Part shown: one piece after another, positions 9,335 through 19,535 of the stretch
Layout of the letters: every line of letters begins with the position of its first letter
Numbering within the stretch: position 1 is the first letter of the stretch
NCBI GenBank assembly: GCA_015059735.1
Contig: SUZX01000005.1
Coordinates: 62,001-126,000 of the forward strand
Source of the DNA: Rikenellaceae bacterium
Lineage (GTDB): Bacteria > Bacteroidota > Bacteroidia > Bacteroidales > Rikenellaceae
Length of the DNA: 64,000 nucleotides
Direction of reading: 5' to 3'
The notes under the pieces: generated by a model
Told to the model about the DNA's origin: nothing
What the model saw: only the letters and a program-made list of their open reading frames with translations
Databases searched by the model: none
Program-made: the position numbers and the translations under genes

Positions 9335-10513
9335 ATGTACGCCCGAAACTTTCTTGTGCTTCTCGGTCTTGTTGTTTTGTTCAGTGTGCACGAAACGATG
9401 GCGAGACCTGTTGGGCATGGAGTGAATGTCGTGGTGCTCGATGCCGGACATGGCGGCAACGACCCGGGAGCGCATTATGCAGGGGTTTATGAAAAGGATC
9501 TTACGCTGAAAGTCGTGCTTCGCTTGGGCAAACTTATCGAACAGCAAATGTCCGGTGTAAAAGTCGTCTATACGCGCAAAACCGATAAGGCGTTGGCTCC
9601 GACAAAAGCCGAAGATCTGCAAGCCCGTGCCGATATTGCCAATCGGGCGGGGGGCGACTTGTTTATTTCGGTACATGTCAATGCGGCAAAATCGACGGCG
9701 GCCAAAGGCGTTGAAACCCTTGTTATGGGTGAAAGTCCCAAAGAACAACGCTACAACGAAAATGCGTTATTCGAAAATAATCGCGACGATTTGATCGATA
9801 TGTCCGATGAGCGGACTGCGGCAATCGTGAGAGCTTATATCCAAAACCTGCAATTTACTTACGGAGAGTATAGCATGGCATTGGCTCGCTGTATCCAATA
9901 CAGTTATGTGAAAGATGGCCGTCAATCCCGAGGCGTGAAACCACAACTGTTGCGGGTCTTATATGCTACCGACATGCCGGGCGTATTGACCGAGATCGGG
10001 TTCTTGTCAAATCCCCAAGAGGCTGCTTATCTGAAATCGGAACGAGGAATCAACGAAATTGTACAAGCCTTATTGCGAGCCGTGAAGGAGTATTCGGCGC
10101 GGGTGTTGCAATTGCGCGGAGAGGCCGAGCAGATTTTGCCGGCTACCGACTCCGAAAAATCAACGACTCTTGCGGAGTCGAAACGTTTGAAATCTTCATC
10201 GGAGGGATCACCGTCCGAAAAATCGAACAATCCGAAAAAGAAGGGTGTCGGAAAGTCGGATCGTGTGACTTCGGTAACACACTATGCTGTGCAAATATCG
10301 GCCTCGCCCAAAGAGATTTCAGTGAAATCGTCGGCTTTCAAGAATTATCGTGGCAAGGTAAAACAATATATTGCCAGCGGAAAGTTTCGTTATAAATATT
10401 GCGTAGGAGAATTTGATACGGTAGAAGCTGCCCAACGGAAGTTGCAAGAGGTGCGCAAAACCTTTGCAGATGCTTTCGTTGTACGTTGCAAGGGAAATAG
10501 AATTGAAAAATAG
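9335..10513 (+). CDS. N-acetylmuramoyl-L-alanine amidase with C-terminal SPOR-like domain
   Basis: I start at ATG 9335, which gives a 392-residue protein beginning with a signal peptide (MYARNFLVLLGLVVLFSV). The Amidase_3 domain follows: DAGHGG with zinc ligand His39, Glu53 in the VYEKDL segment, HVNA with the second His, and the catalytic Glu in LTEIGFLSN. After a Ser/Lys-rich linker, the last 80 or so residues (YAVQISASPKE... to FADAFVVRC) look like a SPOR peptidoglycan-binding domain. It cleaves the amide bond between MurNAc and the stem peptide, probably in cell separation. An MCE gene follows 5 bases downstream, a common pairing in this phylum. Confidence 0.9.
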   Translation: MYARNFLVLLGLVVLFSVHETMARPVGHGVNVVVLDAGHGGNDPGAHYAGVYEKDLTLKVVLRLGKLIEQQMSGVKVVYTRKTDKALAPTKAEDLQARADIANRAGGDLFISVHVNAAKSTAAKGVETLVMGESPKEQRYNENALFENNRDDLIDMSDERTAAIVRAYIQNLQFTYGEYSMALARCIQYSYVKDGRQSRGVKPQLLRVLYATDMPGVLTEIGFLSNPQEAAYLKSERGINEIVQALLRAVKEYSARVLQLRGEAEQILPATDSEKSTTLAESKRLKSSSEGSPSEKSNNPKKKGVGKSDRVTSVTHYAVQISASPKEISVKSSAFKNYRGKVKQYIASGKFRYKYCVGEFDTVEAAQRKLQEVRKTFADAFVVRCKGNRIEK

Positions 10514-10518
10514 AAAAT

Positions 10519-11526
10519 ATGAAAAGAGAAGTAAAGATCGGTGTTTTTGCAGTGGCAATGATTGCATTGGCATGGGCTGGAATCCGTTTTTTGCAGGGAT
10601 TTGACTTGTTGCGTCGTAATGCGGTTTATTATGCGGCTTACGACCAGATTAATGGGGTACAAGCGGCATCGCCTGTGATGATGAAAGGTGTGAAAATTGG
10701 TTCAGTGACGGGAATCTCGCTCTCACCCTCGGAAAGCGATAAAGTAATCTTGCAATTGACTATTCAGCGTCGTTATCGTATTCCAAACGACTCAGAAGCT
10801 AAGATATTCAGCGATGGGTTGCTCGGATCAAAAGCCATAGAGATCAATTATGGCAAGTCGGCAGTTGTGTTGGAGAGTGGTGATACGCTACGTTCGGGAT
10901 ACGATCTTGATCTGATGTCGATGGCCGGTTCCGAGTTGGATTTCTTCAAACAGAAATTCTCGCAGATTGCCTCTGATCTCTCTCGAACACTCGGAAATTT
11001 GAATCGTATCATGGAGGAGAATGCCGTGAATATTGCAGGAACACTCGGTCACCTCAATACATTTACTGGTGATGCCGCAGACCTCTTGAATACCGAGAAG
11101 AAAAATCTGCAAGCTGCATTGGATGGATTGTCGGAATTCTCTAAAATGTTGGGAAACAATGCTCCGCGAATAGATAGTATGATTGGCAACCTGAATAGTG
11201 CTTCGGCACAATTGGCCGAAAGCGAGGTGATCCGCAAGTTCGGAGAGGCCGCAGAACATCTTTCGGGGCTGTTGGTTCGCATTGAAAAAGGCGAAGGTAC
11301 TGCCGGAAAGTTGATCAACGATCCGACTCTATATAACTCGTTGGATAAGGCGGTGCAGGATCTTTCGGCCTTGTTGGTTGATTTGAAACAATATCCGGGA
11401 CGCTACGTTCATCTGTCGGTGTTCGGCCGTGATGCCGATAAAGCAAAGGCAAAGGCGGATCGCAAAGCTGCCAAAGCTGCCAAGAAAGCCGAACGGGACT
11501 CGCTCAAACGATTGAAACGCCAATAG
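10519..11526 (+). CDS. MCE/MlaD-family lipid transport protein
   Basis: A 335-residue membrane-anchored protein: one N-terminal helix (about residues 6-24), an MCE domain at about 38-115 (pattern V-x-x-A-S-P-V-M-M-K-G-V-K-I-G-x-V), then a long helical region and a Lys/Ala-rich, charged C-terminus. MCE proteins bind lipids and act with an MlaE-type permease and an ATPase to move phospholipids across the periplasm; those partners are not in the window. The gene follows the amidase by 5 bases. Confidence 0.87.
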   Translation: MKREVKIGVFAVAMIALAWAGIRFLQGFDLLRRNAVYYAAYDQINGVQAASPVMMKGVKIGSVTGISLSPSESDKVILQLTIQRRYRIPNDSEAKIFSDGLLGSKAIEINYGKSAVVLESGDTLRSGYDLDLMSMAGSELDFFKQKFSQIASDLSRTLGNLNRIMEENAVNIAGTLGHLNTFTGDAADLLNTEKKNLQAALDGLSEFSKMLGNNAPRIDSMIGNLNSASAQLAESEVIRKFGEAAEHLSGLLVRIEKGEGTAGKLINDPTLYNSLDKAVQDLSALLVDLKQYPGRYVHLSVFGRDADKAKAKADRKAAKAAKKAERDSLKRLKRQ

Positions 11527-11539
11527 TGCTCTTGCAACT

Positions 11540-14023
11540 ATGATCTATCCGTCAACATTCGAATCCAAAATCGGTTTCGACCGCTTACGTGAGCAGGTCG
11601 CCGTTTGTTGTACGATGCGAGCGGGGCGTGAGCGATTGGCAGCACAGACCTTTTCGACCTCATCGCATGAGATCGAACGACGGTTGGCATTGGCCGACGA
11701 GATGCGTCTTGTGCTCGAAATGGAACATGAATTTTCGAATGGCGAATATCCTGATATTGATCATATTTTTGCAAAACTGCATGTCGAGGGGACATTCCTT
11801 GATGTGGAAGAAGTGGCTACATTGCGACGGGCTTTGAATGCTATTGGTGAGATCGTAATGTTTGTTTCCAGTCGTAAAGAGCGTTACCCTTCCCTTTATC
11901 AACGAACACGAGGTGTTGAGGCTTTTCCGACAATCGTGCAAAAGATCAATACACTGATCGATGATTTTGGGAATGTGAAAGATAGTGCCTCTGTGGAATT
12001 GATGCAGGTGCGACGAGCCATTCGTGAACGCGAGGGGCAGGCGGCAAAACGTTTGCAACAAGTACTGACCGCTGCAAAAAATGCGGGAATTGTTGATCCC
12101 GACGCTCAATTGTCGGTGCGCGACGGCAAAACGGTGATCCCGGTTTCAGCGGCCAATAAACGTAAGTTGAACGGCTTTATTCATGATGAGTCGGCAACCG
12201 GTCGCACTTTTTATGTCGAGCCGGTTGAAGTGGTGGAGTTAAATAACGAGTTGCGCGAATTGGAATATGCCGAGCGTCGTGAAATTGTACGAATCCTTAC
12301 TGCGTTTACCGAGGAGATTCGTCCCGACGTGGCGATGCTTGAAACCTCAGGAGAGTATTTGGCCGATATCGATATGTTGCGTGCAAAGGGACGTTGGGCT
12401 TCGGAGAACGGTTGTGTGAAACCGATCTTATCAACCGATGGGCGCATGGTGCTTAAAACAGCTCGACATCCGTTGTTGCAACAGACCTTGCGGACTGTGG
12501 GACGCGAGATTGTACCGTTGGATATGCAACTCGATCCGCATCGACGTATTTTGGTTATTTCGGGTCCTAATGCCGGTGGTAAGTCGGTGTGTTTGAAAAC
12601 AACGGGAATCGTACAATATATGTTCCAATGTGGATTTCTGGTGCCGACATCGGAGATTTCAGAGTTGCCCGTTTTCGACCACATTTTTATCGACATTGGT
12701 GATGAACAATCAATCGATAACGATTTGTCCACCTATTCGTCGCACTTGTTGAACATGAAAAACATGTTAGCAGGAGCGTCGGAGCACACGTTGGTGTTGA
12801 TTGATGAATTCGGATCGGGAACGGAACCGAATATTGGTGGAGCCATTGCCGAGTCCATCCTTGAAAAATTGCTTGAAAGAGGAGCATACGGGGTAATTAC
12901 AACTCACTATGCCAATATCAAATACTTTGCGTCGAACAACGAAGGGGTTGCCAATGGTGCCATGATGTTTGATGTACAACATATCCGTCCCCTGTTCCGA
13001 CTCGAAACCGGCAAACCCGGCAGTTCGTTTGCGGTGGAGATTGCGCGTAAGATCGGCCTTCCGGAGGAGATTATTCGTCGAGCTAGCGAAAAAGCCGGTA
13101 GTGACCATATAAATATCGAAAAACAATTGCGCGAAATAGCTCGCGATAAACATTATTGGGAGCAAAAGCGTGATCGGATTCGGCTTACGGATCGCAAAGT
13201 AGAGGAATTGGAACAGAACTATTCTGAGCAGTTGTCGAAGATTCGTGCCGAGCGGCAAGAAATTCTAAAACGAGCCCGACAAGAGGCTCAGCAATTGATA
13301 GCGGAGGCTAACAAACAAATCGAGAATACGATACGCACAATTCGTGAGGCGCAGGCCGACAAGGAGTTGACACGACTTGTACGGCGAGAATTTGAGGATT
13401 TCCGCGAACGTGTGGATCTTGATTCCTCCGAACATGAGGCAGACATTCAGCGTGAAATTGATCGTATTGAGCGGCGAAAACAACGTCGTGCCGAACGCAA
13501 GGCACGTCAGGGAGAGGTTCAGCCGACCGCTGTTGCCGATCTGCCGAAAAAGCGAGAGGTAGAAGTCGGTTCGAAGGTGCGTATGGCCGGACAGGATGTA
13601 CTCGGAGAGGTAAAAGCCTTGAAAGGACGCAAAGCACAAGTGGCATTCGGCCAGATGCTGACAATGGTCGATAAAGAACGATTGACGGTAGTGTCGAATA
13701 ATGAGTACCGTGAAGCAACACGTCCCCAAACGGCTCGTACCGTAGTATCGGTGGATATCTCGTCGCGCAAACTCAATTTTCGCGACCATATTGATGTACG
13801 TGGTATGCGGGCAACCGAGGCTCTCGATGCCGTGCAGGATTTGGTGGATGATGCACTGATGGTCGGTGTCGGTTCGGTAACCATTCTTCACGGGAAAGGT
13901 ACCGGTGCGTTGAAAGAGGAGATTCGACGCTATTTGCGCACGGTGCCCGAAGTGGTTTCGGCCGTAGATGAACATGCCGATCGAGGTGGGGCAGGCATCA
14001 CGATCGTAACATTTGCATCATGA
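11540..14023 (+). CDS. mutS2: Endonuclease MutS2
   Basis: An 827-residue MutS2. It has the MutS core domain, a Walker A motif GPNAGGKS at about 342-349, Walker B (VLIDEFGSGTEP), the TTHYANIK segment, a long coiled-coil region (about 520-640) and a C-terminal Smr nuclease domain with HGKGTG and the DVRG motif. MutS2 proteins act in suppression of recombination or in ribosome-collision rescue rather than mismatch repair; which applies here is not known. It starts 13 bases after the MCE gene. Confidence 0.95.
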   Translation: MIYPSTFESKIGFDRLREQVAVCCTMRAGRERLAAQTFSTSSHEIERRLALADEMRLVLEMEHEFSNGEYPDIDHIFAKLHVEGTFLDVEEVATLRRALNAIGEIVMFVSSRKERYPSLYQRTRGVEAFPTIVQKINTLIDDFGNVKDSASVELMQVRRAIREREGQAAKRLQQVLTAAKNAGIVDPDAQLSVRDGKTVIPVSAANKRKLNGFIHDESATGRTFYVEPVEVVELNNELRELEYAERREIVRILTAFTEEIRPDVAMLETSGEYLADIDMLRAKGRWASENGCVKPILSTDGRMVLKTARHPLLQQTLRTVGREIVPLDMQLDPHRRILVISGPNAGGKSVCLKTTGIVQYMFQCGFLVPTSEISELPVFDHIFIDIGDEQSIDNDLSTYSSHLLNMKNMLAGASEHTLVLIDEFGSGTEPNIGGAIAESILEKLLERGAYGVITTHYANIKYFASNNEGVANGAMMFDVQHIRPLFRLETGKPGSSFAVEIARKIGLPEEIIRRASEKAGSDHINIEKQLREIARDKHYWEQKRDRIRLTDRKVEELEQNYSEQLSKIRAERQEILKRARQEAQQLIAEANKQIENTIRTIREAQADKELTRLVRREFEDFRERVDLDSSEHEADIQREIDRIERRKQRRAERKARQGEVQPTAVADLPKKREVEVGSKVRMAGQDVLGEVKALKGRKAQVAFGQMLTMVDKERLTVVSNNEYREATRPQTARTVVSVDISSRKLNFRDHIDVRGMRATEALDAVQDLVDDALMVGVGSVTILHGKGTGALKEEIRRYLRTVPEVVSAVDEHADRGGAGITIVTFAS

Positions 14024-14041
14024 CGAATAGTTGATTGGTGT

Positions 14042-16411
14042 ATGACTTATAGATTGTCGCATATTGCCGAGATTGTCGGCGGGGTATTTGTCGGACACGA
14101 TGTCGAGGTGCGAACGGTTGTGACCGACAGCCGATCGTTGACCTGTGAATTGGGCGCTGCTCCTCTTTTTGTGGCCATGAGAGGAGCGAATCATGATTCT
14201 CATGCTTTCGTGGCAGAGATGTACGGTCGCGGTGTCAGGGCTTTTTTGGTGGAGCAGGATATTGAGCCGATGTCTGATTGTGGCATTGTGCGGGTGCCGA
14301 ATGCCATTGAAGCGTTGCAAATGTTAGCGGCTCATTATCGATGTGCATTTCGCGGTACGGTGGTCGGCATTACGGGATCGAATGGAAAAACCGTTATCAA
14401 AGAGTGGATTGCCGAGGAGTTACCCGAAAACATAAAGTTCTATCGATCGCCGAAGAGCTATAACTCACAGTTGGGAGTTGCTCTTTCGATGTTGATGCTT
14501 GAAGGAGATGAAGAGTTGGCTATCTTTGAGACCGGAATCTCGCGTCCCGAAGAGATGGATCGTTTGGAACGAATCATTCGACCTGATGTGGTCGTGTTTA
14601 CCTCGTTAGGCGATGCCCATCAGGAAAACTTCGAGAGTTTGGAGCATAAATGCTCTGAAAAATTGATCTTGGCACGAGGAGCCTCAAAGATTATTTATCA
14701 TAGTTATTATGACCCCTTCGGCCGAATGATTGCCGAGCGATATGCAGACCGGCAAATAATTGATGCTGCAACTTTTCCCGAAGCTCCGGCTACGGTGGTG
14801 GGAAATGCCGCATCGTGTCGCAATGCGCAGATTGTAGCGGCTTTTTGTGCCGCGATGGGTTATGCGGCTCCTTTGTTTGCAACGACTCCGGCGGTAGCCA
14901 TGCGGTTGGAGGTCAAGGACGGCATCAATGATTCGATATTGGTGAATGATGCTTATAACTTGGATCTCAATTCTTTGGCATTGGCATTGGATTACCTGCA
15001 TACATTGGCTCTTGGACGAAGAAAAACGCTTATATTATCCGATATTTCGCAGAGCGGTCTTTCGGATGAAGACCTTTACCGACGTGTGGCCGAGATGGTG
15101 ACTCGGGCGGGGATTGATAATTTGGTTGGAGTAGGGGCAAAGTTGAAATATTATGCCCGCTTGTTCGATTGCGAGAAAGAGTTCTATGATTCGACGGATG
15201 CGTGTGTCGCCCGTATTGGTCGCCGTATGATTGCAGGTTGTGCCGTTTTGTTAAAAGGTGCTCGGGTTTTCCGTTTCGAGAAGTTGGCACACGCTTTATC
15301 GAGCAAGAGCCATACAACGGTATTGGAGGTCGATCTCGATGCGATGACGCATAATCTCAACTATTTCCGTTCGAAACTTCGGCCACAGACTGCTCTTGTG
15401 GCTATGGTAAAAGCCGGCTCGTATGGCGCGGGAGATTTTGAGGTGGCGCAACTGTTGCAACATCAAGGAATAGCCTATTTGGCAGTGGCTTTTACGGATG
15501 AAGGCGTGTTACTCCGAGAGCGAGGAATTACCATGCCTATTGTGGTACTCAATGCCGATGTAGGCAGTTTTGATCAGATGATTGCCAACCGATTGGAGCC
15601 TGAGATTTATAGTTTGCGGTCGTTAAGCGATTTTTCGATGGCAGTGGAGCAAGCCGGAGAATCCCATTATCCGATCCATATCAAGTTGGATACCGGAATG
15701 CATCGTTTGGGGTTCATGGAGGAGGAGTTGGGTGAATTGTGTACAATGTTAAAAAGATGCCCACAGGTGCGTGTAGCAACGATCTTCTCTCATCTTAATT
15801 GTGCCGATATGCCCGAAGAAGATGCTTATACACGAGAACAGATTGCTCGCTATGATCGGATGAGTCGTTTGATCACAAACACTCTTGATTATCGAGTGTT
15901 GCGTCATGTAGCTAATTCGGCGGCAATCGAGAGGTTCCCCGAGGCACAATTTGACATGTGCCGTTTGGGGTTGGGGTTATATGGTTTTGGCGTTGAACAC
16001 AATGCGGCGTTGCGGCCTGTGTCGGCACTGAAAACCCGAATTGTGCAGATCAAACGGTTGGCAGCCGGTGAAACAGTGGGGTATGGACGCAGTGGAAAAC
16101 TTGATCATTCGACGGTAATTGCCACGATTCCGATGGGTTATGCAGATGGGTTGGATCGCCATTTGGGGTGCGGTCGTTGGTCGGTGCTTGTGGCAGGGCA
16201 ACCTGCTCCGATTATCGGGCGGATCTGTATGGATAGTTGTATGATTGATATTACGAATATTGAAGGCGTGGAAGAGGGCGATGAGGTGACTATTTTCTCG
16301 GCTATTCGGGGGAATGATCTGGAAACAATGGCTCGTGTGCTTGGGACAATCCCTTATGAGATTATGACATCGATTTCGGCGCGAGTAAAACGCATTTATT
16401 TGAAAGAGTAA
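14042..16411 (+). CDS. Fused UDP-MurNAc-tripeptide:D-Ala-D-Ala ligase (MurF) and alanine racemase (Alr)
   Basis: A 789-residue bifunctional enzyme. Residues 1 to about 420 form a Mur ligase, with N-terminal Mur domain, ATP-binding GITGSNGKT (about 109-117) and a central domain. Residues from about 425 form an alanine racemase with the PLP lysine at Lys457 (MVKAGSYG) and the C-terminal Tyr motif (GYGRSG) plus the CMDSCMID strand. It makes D-Ala from L-Ala and adds D-Ala-D-Ala to the peptidoglycan precursor. This fusion is typical of Bacteroidota. It lies 18 bases after mutS2. Confidence 0.95.
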   Translation: MTYRLSHIAEIVGGVFVGHDVEVRTVVTDSRSLTCELGAAPLFVAMRGANHDSHAFVAEMYGRGVRAFLVEQDIEPMSDCGIVRVPNAIEALQMLAAHYRCAFRGTVVGITGSNGKTVIKEWIAEELPENIKFYRSPKSYNSQLGVALSMLMLEGDEELAIFETGISRPEEMDRLERIIRPDVVVFTSLGDAHQENFESLEHKCSEKLILARGASKIIYHSYYDPFGRMIAERYADRQIIDAATFPEAPATVVGNAASCRNAQIVAAFCAAMGYAAPLFATTPAVAMRLEVKDGINDSILVNDAYNLDLNSLALALDYLHTLALGRRKTLILSDISQSGLSDEDLYRRVAEMVTRAGIDNLVGVGAKLKYYARLFDCEKEFYDSTDACVARIGRRMIAGCAVLLKGARVFRFEKLAHALSSKSHTTVLEVDLDAMTHNLNYFRSKLRPQTALVAMVKAGSYGAGDFEVAQLLQHQGIAYLAVAFTDEGVLLRERGITMPIVVLNADVGSFDQMIANRLEPEIYSLRSLSDFSMAVEQAGESHYPIHIKLDTGMHRLGFMEEELGELCTMLKRCPQVRVATIFSHLNCADMPEEDAYTREQIARYDRMSRLITNTLDYRVLRHVANSAAIERFPEAQFDMCRLGLGLYGFGVEHNAALRPVSALKTRIVQIKRLAAGETVGYGRSGKLDHSTVIATIPMGYADGLDRHLGCGRWSVLVAGQPAPIIGRICMDSCMIDITNIEGVEEGDEVTIFSAIRGNDLETMARVLGTIPYEIMTSISARVKRIYLKE

Positions 16412-16459
16412 ATACGGTAATATTCTGGTTATCTTGTATATAATTCCCTTAAATAATAT

Positions 16460-17182
16460 TTGAAAAAGTTGAAGAAAGGAGTTCTCTATTTGATACCTTG
16501 CCCGATTTCGGAGCAGACGCAGCCCTGGGATGTGTTACCCGAGGCCAATCGTGCTGTGATCGATTCACTTGACTATTTTATCGTGGAGAATACGCGGACA
16601 GCGCGACGTTTTCTCTCCAAAGCCGATGTGAAACACCCGATTGATGCGTTGGAGTTTCGGGAGTTGAATGAACATACGGTTGCCGGTGTGGCTGTCGAGG
16701 AGTTGGTGCGTCCCATTGCGGAGGGGCGTTCGGCCGGAGTAATCTCGGAGGCGGGAGTCCCAGGAGTTGCCGATCCCGGGGCGTTGGTGGTGGAAGCATG
16801 CCATCGGCGAGGTATTCGGGTCGTGCCGTTGGTTGGCCCCTCATCGATCATCTTGGCGATGATGGCCTCGGGATTGAACGGGCAATCTTTTGCGTTTAAC
16901 GGTTATCTGCCGGTCAAACCTCCCGAACGGGCGAAGGCAATACGGTTTTTTGAGCGACGAGCCCGCAGTGAAGGTCAATCGCAACTTTTTATAGAAGCTC
17001 CCTATCGTAATGTGAAACTTTTCGAGCAACTATTGCAAACGTTGGCACCCGATACTCGTTTGTCGGTAGCTATGGATTTGACAGATCCGGAGGAGTTTAT
17101 TCGGACATTGTCAGTGGCAGAGTGGCGACGAGAGAAGACACCAGATATGAACAAACGACCAGCAATTTTTATCATCGGATAA
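16460..17182 (+). CDS. SAM-dependent tetrapyrrole-type methyltransferase (RsmI-like)
   Basis: A 240-residue member of the corrin/porphyrin methylase fold, the group that includes RsmI, which 2'-O-methylates 16S rRNA C1402. Visible motifs are ENTRTARRFL, SEAGVPGVADPG and PLVGPSSIILAMMASGL. The start is a TTG (16460); no ATG precedes the conserved L-Y-L-I-P-C-P segment. Bacteroidota commonly carry this paralogue as a short version of RsmI, and whether it has the same target is not known. It may be in one operon with murF-alr upstream and grpE downstream. Confidence 0.8.
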   Translation: MKKLKKGVLYLIPCPISEQTQPWDVLPEANRAVIDSLDYFIVENTRTARRFLSKADVKHPIDALEFRELNEHTVAGVAVEELVRPIAEGRSAGVISEAGVPGVADPGALVVEACHRRGIRVVPLVGPSSIILAMMASGLNGQSFAFNGYLPVKPPERAKAIRFFERRARSEGQSQLFIEAPYRNVKLFEQLLQTLAPDTRLSVAMDLTDPEEFIRTLSVAEWRREKTPDMNKRPAIFIIG

Positions 17183-17259
17183 TCGAAGACTGACAGCAGA
17201 TTGTGGGTTGGTATGCAATTTGAGCAATTAAAGGTAGGAATATTCGAAAAATAGATGAT

Positions 17260-17868
17260 ATGAAGAAAGAAAAAGTTTATAATGAGGCAGTTGAGGGTGA
17301 TGAGGGCTTTGTGCAGGGAGATGGCTATCCTTCATGTGAAGGACAGCCTTGTGCCAATGTGGCAGACGAAACGGCCGGACAAACTGACACGATGTCAGCC
17401 GAAGAGCATCCTGTGGAAGAGGATGCTGTGGCAAAAGCTGCCGCCGAGATAGCCGGTTGGCAGGATAAATATTTGCGATTGCAGGCAGAGTTTGACAATT
17501 ACCGCAAACGTACCCTTAAAGAGAAGATGGAGTTGGTACAAACCGGAGGTCGCGATGTCTTGTTGGCCATGTTGCCTGTGCGAGATGACGTGCAGCGTGC
17601 AGTGGCTGCTATGGAGAAGAGCGATGATGTAGAGGCGTTGCGTGCCGGAGTACAACTCATTGCACAGAAATTTACCGATGCGTTGCGCCAGAAAAACGTT
17701 ACGGAGATTGAGGTGTTGGATAAAGAATTTGATGCCGATCTTTCGGAGGCTGTGGCGCGGTTCGCTGCGGGAGAGGATAAAAAAGGTCGTGTGATAGATG
17801 TTGTGCAGACCGGTTATATGTTGGGTGATAAGGTGCTGCGATTTGCAAAAGTTGTTGTAGGAGAGTAA
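17260..17868 (+). CDS. grpE: Nucleotide exchange factor GrpE
   Basis: A 202-residue GrpE that drives ADP release from DnaK. An acidic, flexible N-terminal region of about 60 residues is followed by the coiled coil ([20 protein letters not shown]) and the C-terminal beta domain ending in D-x-V-Q-x-G-Y-x-L-G-D-K-V-L-R-x-A-K-V-V-V. It is 4 bases upstream of dnaJ, forming a chaperone pair; dnaK is not in the window. Confidence 0.95.
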   Translation: MKKEKVYNEAVEGDEGFVQGDGYPSCEGQPCANVADETAGQTDTMSAEEHPVEEDAVAKAAAEIAGWQDKYLRLQAEFDNYRKRTLKEKMELVQTGGRDVLLAMLPVRDDVQRAVAAMEKSDDVEALRAGVQLIAQKFTDALRQKNVTEIEVLDKEFDADLSEAVARFAAGEDKKGRVIDVVQTGYMLGDKVLRFAKVVVGE

Positions 17869-17872
17869 TACT

Positions 17873-19036
17873 ATGGCAGAAAAAAGGGACTACTACGAAG
17901 TGCTGGGCGTCCAAAAAAACGCTAATGCCGACGAAATAAAGAAGGCCTACCGCAAGGCGGCCATTAAGTATCACCCCGACAAAAATCCGGGCGATAAAGA
18001 GGCCGAAGAGAGATTCAAAGAGGCCGCCGAGGCATACGATGTCTTGTCGAACCCCGACAAACGGGCCCGTTACGATCAATTTGGTCATGCCGGTATGGGC
18101 GGAGCTGCGGGAGGTGGCGCCGGAGGCTTTGGCGGCTTTGGCGGCGGATTCTCGATGGAGGATATCTTTTCGCAGTTTGGCGATATATTTGGCGGCCATT
18201 TCGGGGGCGGATTTCGCTCTTCGGGAGGTGGCGGCCGTCGGGTAAACCGAGGCTCGGATATTCGAATTAAGGTGCGTTTGACCCTTGAAGAGATCGCCAA
18301 TGGCGTGACAAAGAAACTTAAAATTAATAAAACCGTAGCTTGCGATCAGTGTGGCGGAACGGGTGCCAAAGATAGTAATTCCTATTCGACCTGCTCGACT
18401 TGTAATGGTGCGGGATATGTGACGCGGGTGGAAAATACGTTCTTCGGCCGGATGCAGACACAGGGTGTTTGCCCAACATGCGGTGGCGAAGGAAAAGTGA
18501 TTTCGACTCCGTGTGATAAATGCAAGGGCGAAGGCACATTGCGTGGACAGGAGGTCGTTGAGATCAAGATACCGGCTGGTGTCGGTGAGGGTATGGCTCT
18601 GACGGTAACAGGCAAGGGAAATGCAGCTCGTCATGGCGGTGTTAACGGTGACTTGTTGGTGATTATCGAGGAGGAGCCTTCGACCGAATTGGTGCGCGAT
18701 GGCAATGATTTGATTCACAACCTAAATATTACGGTGACAACGGCTCTCTTGGGCGGAACAGTCGAAGTTCCGACGGTTGATGGCCGTGCCAAGATCAAGA
18801 TCGCCCCGGGAACACATGCTGGTAAGGTCTTGCGATTGGGTGGTAAGGGACTTCCGGATGTCAATGGATATGGTCGTGGCGATGAATTGGTTGTGGTGGA
18901 CATCACTATTCCGGCCAAGCTTACAGGAGAAGAAAAACGGTTGATCGAGAAACTCGCAGAGCAACCGAATTTCCAAAAAGCAGAATCGGTCAAAAACCAG
19001 AATATTTTCGAGCGGATGAAGAATTTCTTTCGGTAG
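17873..19036 (+). CDS. dnaJ: Chaperone DnaJ
   Basis: A 387-residue class A J-protein. It has the J domain with HPD (YHPDKNPGD), a long Gly/Phe-rich region (residues about 75-130), four CxxCxGxG zinc repeats ([32 protein letters not shown]) and the C-terminal substrate-binding domains. It stimulates DnaK ATPase and delivers unfolded substrates. With grpE 4 bases upstream it forms a chaperone operon. Confidence 0.97.
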   Translation: MAEKRDYYEVLGVQKNANADEIKKAYRKAAIKYHPDKNPGDKEAEERFKEAAEAYDVLSNPDKRARYDQFGHAGMGGAAGGGAGGFGGFGGGFSMEDIFSQFGDIFGGHFGGGFRSSGGGGRRVNRGSDIRIKVRLTLEEIANGVTKKLKINKTVACDQCGGTGAKDSNSYSTCSTCNGAGYVTRVENTFFGRMQTQGVCPTCGGEGKVISTPCDKCKGEGTLRGQEVVEIKIPAGVGEGMALTVTGKGNAARHGGVNGDLLVIIEEEPSTELVRDGNDLIHNLNITVTTALLGGTVEVPTVDGRAKIKIAPGTHAGKVLRLGGKGLPDVNGYGRGDELVVVDITIPAKLTGEEKRLIEKLAEQPNFQKAESVKNQNIFERMKNFFR

Positions 19037-19145
19037 AAAAGGTTGGTATAAATAAGGTGAGGGGTTGAAGCAGTTTTTGGCTTTTTCCCTTCATCTTTTT
19101 GTTTTCATAAATTTTCTGTATCTTTACAGCAAATAAGAGAGAGTT

Positions 19146-19535
19146 ATGTTAGGGTTCAGTCCATATAAGAAACACGCGAACAAATTTAATTATATTCCGC
19201 GTTATTTCGATCCTGCAAAAGAGGCTCGCGAGCAACGTCGTGCTGAGTTGCATGGCGAACGTTCCGATCAGCATGGCGAATATACCCCCGGGCAATATAT
19301 TCGCACACAACGCGAGGCACGGGCTGCGCGGTATAACAAACAGGAACAAGGGCGTGGGCAGATCTGGAAGAAATTGGCAATAGCGGGCTTGCTGTTGATC
19401 TTCATATCGTTGCTTTATCCCCGTTTGGCGGAGTTGTTTATTCGAATGAAAGCACCTCGTACGACGGTGCAATCAACCGAAGAGTTTGATCCGTCGCGGC
19501 CGATCACGGTTGTCCCGAACGATTACAAAGAATAG
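19146..19535 (+). CDS. Small single-pass membrane protein of unknown function upstream of mutL
   Basis: A 129-residue protein. The first 80 residues are strongly basic and rich in Arg, Glu and Gln (likely cytoplasmic, possibly helical), followed by one membrane helix at about residues 78-97 (AIAGLLLIFISLLYP) and a short tail. Proteins of this shape occur beside mutL in Bacteroidales, but no function is known to me. A near-match to the promoter -7 box (TATCTTTA at about 19121) and about 100 non-coding bases precede it. Its stop codon directly abuts the mutL start. Confidence 0.7.
   Translation: MLGFSPYKKHANKFNYIPRYFDPAKEAREQRRAELHGERSDQHGEYTPGQYIRTQREARAARYNKQEQGRGQIWKKLAIAGLLLIFISLLYPRLAELFIRMKAPRTTVQSTEEFDPSRPITVVPNDYKE

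Noticed and set aside
9197..9748. Upstream extension of the LptD frame to 9748
   Set aside because: It would overlap the amidase gene on the other strand and hide the signal peptide; the TTG at 9196 fits better.
14042..16411. MurF-Alr fusion as a novelty
   Set aside because: It is a known fusion in Bacteroidota.
18100..18240. GGC-rich repeat in dnaJ
   Set aside because: This encodes the normal Gly/Phe-rich region of DnaJ, not a separate repeat.
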